DNA from: an uncultured delta proteobacterium | Lineage (GTDB): Bacteria > Myxococcota_A > Bradymonadia > REDH01 | DNA length: 6,338 bases | Assembly: GCA_903912275.1 (NCBI GenBank) | Contig: CAIWGR010000608.1 | Span: 1-6,338 of the forward strand | Direction of reading: 5' to 3' | Shown here: positions 5,447 to 6,338 of the stretch, piece after piece | Layout of the letters: every line of letters starts with the position of its first letter | Position numbering within the stretch: position 1 is the stretch's first letter | The notes under the pieces: generated by a model | The model's input: only the letters and a program-made list of their open reading frames with translations | Told to the model about the DNA's origin: nothing | The model's database searches: none | Position numbers and translations under genes: made by a program

Positions 5447-6338
5447 GGCGCCTCCTTCCGAGCAGCTTCAAGCAGGAAGATATCTTCGAGCCGCTGCCGG
5501 TGGGGCGCGACAGAGATGATGGAGCCACCTGCCGTCAGCACCGCCTGCAGGAACCCGTCCAGCGAGCTCTCCGGAGCAAGCAGGTAGCGTGTTGTCCCGA
5601 GCGGCTCACGGGTGGTGCGGGTGGACAGCGCTGCGAGTCCAGCGAGCTGAGACTCCTCACCGCGCACGACAATCTCAACGTCGCGCAGCGCTCCATCCAC
5701 CAACTCATCGAGCCGGCCGACCTTGCGGACCGTGCCGCCCACCATCATCGCAACCCGATCACAAATCTGCTCCACATCGGGAAGGATGTGGCTCGAGAAG
5801 AGCACCGTCTTGCCCTCATCACGGAGCGACTCGATGATCTGGCGCACGTCGCGCCGCCCCATCGGGTCAAGACCCGATTGGGGCTCATCCAGAATCACCA
5901 GTTCGGCGTCGGGCAGCAGCGCCTGCGCCAGCCCAACCCGCTGCAACATCCCCTTGCTGAACTTGCGGAGCTGCTTGTCGCCAACCTGCCCCAGCCCGAC
6001 GCGGTCGAGGAGCTCCGGGATGCGCCGAGCCGCCACCTTGCTGTCCATCCCGTAAAGGTGGGCAAAGTAGGTGAGGAGTTCGTCGGCGCGGAGGTAGTCA
6101 TAGAAGTGCGGGGTCTCGGGGAGGAAGCCGACTTTGGCGCGCGAGGCGGCATGAAACGCATCGATACCAAAGATGGTCGCGCTGCCGGCATCGGGCTTGA
6201 TGAGCCCCATCAGCATCTTCAGCGTTGTCGTCTTGCCCGCGCCGTTGGGGCCGATGAGGCCGAAGATCTCGCCCCGCTGCACCGAGAACGAGGCGTGCCG
6301 CACCGCTGCCACCTGCTTGCGCCAGAAGCCGATGCGGA
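5443..6338 (-). CDS. ABC transporter ATP-binding protein (5' truncated)
   Basis: This is the cytoplasmic ATPase that would power the adjacent permease. The frame stays open to the right window edge; the residues before the GTG at 6312 read RIGFWRKQ and continue naturally into VAAVRHASFSV, so that GTG is internal and only the first few residues of the gene are missing. Numbering from it, motifs are Walker A GPNGAGKTT (21-29), a Q-loop region FLPETPHFYDYL with Glu66 at the usual Gln place, signature FSKGMLQR (118-125, a known variant of LSGGQ in this subfamily), Walker B LVILDEP (138-144) with catalytic Glu143, D-loop SGLDP, and switch His175 in SSHILPDVEQICDRV. Residues from about 205 to 289 form the C-terminal extension usual in ABC-2 export ATPases (DUF4162-like), ending in HRQRLEDIFLLEA. 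All catalytic residues are present, so it should be active. It is the first gene of the visible run, coupled to the permease by ATGA. Confidence 0.95.
   Translation of the reverse strand, partial: RIGFWRKQVAAVRHASFSVQRGEIFGLIGPNGAGKTTTLKMLMGLIKPDAGSATIFGIDAFHAASRAKVGFLPETPHFYDYLRADELLTYFAHLYGMDSKVAARRIPELLDRVGLGQVGDKQLRKFSKGMLQRVGLAQALLPDAELVILDEPQSGLDPMGRRDVRQIIESLRDEGKTVLFSSHILPDVEQICDRVAMMVGGTVRKVGRLDELVDGALRDVEIVVRGEESQLAGLAALSTRTTREPLGTTRYLLAPESSLDGFLQAVLTAGGSIISVAPHRQRLEDIFLLEAARKEAP
5451..5459 (-). promoter_or_regulatory. Strong ribosome binding site of the ABC permease
   Basis: On the minus strand the sequence reads GGAAGGAGG followed by CGCC and the ATG at 5446-5444. It is the best Shine-Dalgarno match in the window and lies inside the last codons of the ATPase gene. 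Together with the ATGA overlap it suggests efficient, coupled translation of ATPase and permease. Confidence 0.8.

Noticed and set aside
4802..5587. A 261-codon plus-strand open frame opposite the permease and the ATPase end
   Set aside because: Same reason: a charged Glu/Arg/Gln-rich shadow of a membrane protein, with no recognisable domain.
6310..6312. GTG as the start of the ABC ATPase
   Set aside because: The frame stays open upstream with RIGFWRKQ, which fits the region just before the first beta strand's end in this family. The gene simply runs off the window.

Overview
This window is a gene-dense stretch of GC-rich bacterial DNA with essentially no intergenic space. It carries five minus-strand genes in one tightly packed run and one plus-strand gene that meets the run tail to tail. 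The strong GC bias, the overlapping starts and stops, and the gene types (two GT-C membrane proteins of the DUF2723/TMEM260 class and an ABC-2 exporter of a kind common in deltaproteobacterial lineages) suggest a Gram-negative of the Myxococcota, Desulfuromonadota or Bdellovibrionota sort. That placement is inference; there is no rRNA or other taxonomic marker here.

Layout from left to right. (1) Bases 1-1046, plus strand: the 3' part of a DUF2723-type membrane protein with a TPR-bearing soluble tail, cut off by the left window edge. (2) Bases 1031-2176, minus: a DegT/DnrJ/EryC1/StrS-type PLP-dependent sugar aminotransferase. (3) Bases 2173-3999, minus: a complete 608-residue DUF2723 GT-C membrane protein, a putative O-glycosyltransferase. 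(4) Bases 3992-4672, minus: a 226-residue protein of unknown function with three predicted membrane segments. (5) Bases 4679-5446, minus: an ABC-2 permease. (6) Bases 5443-6338, minus: its ABC ATPase, cut off by the right window edge. Transcription of the minus run goes from (6) to (2).

The minus genes are joined by a 4-base ATGA overlap (ATPase/permease), a 6-base gap (permease/unknown), an 8-base overlap (unknown/GT-C) and another ATGA overlap (GT-C/aminotransferase). This strongly suggests one operon with translational coupling. Its promoter lies outside the window to the right. The last gene overlaps the 3' end of the plus-strand gene by 16 bases, and no intrinsic terminator is visible at the junction.

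Read together, the operon combines an export-type ABC transporter, an uncharacterised membrane protein, a membrane glycosyltransferase-like protein and an enzyme that could make an amino sugar. A plausible but unproven reading is a small envelope glycan or glycoconjugate modification module. The second DUF2723-type gene, convergent on the other side of the aminotransferase, adds to the envelope-glycosylation flavour. No mobile elements, CRISPR arrays, RNA genes or convincing promoters and terminators were seen.
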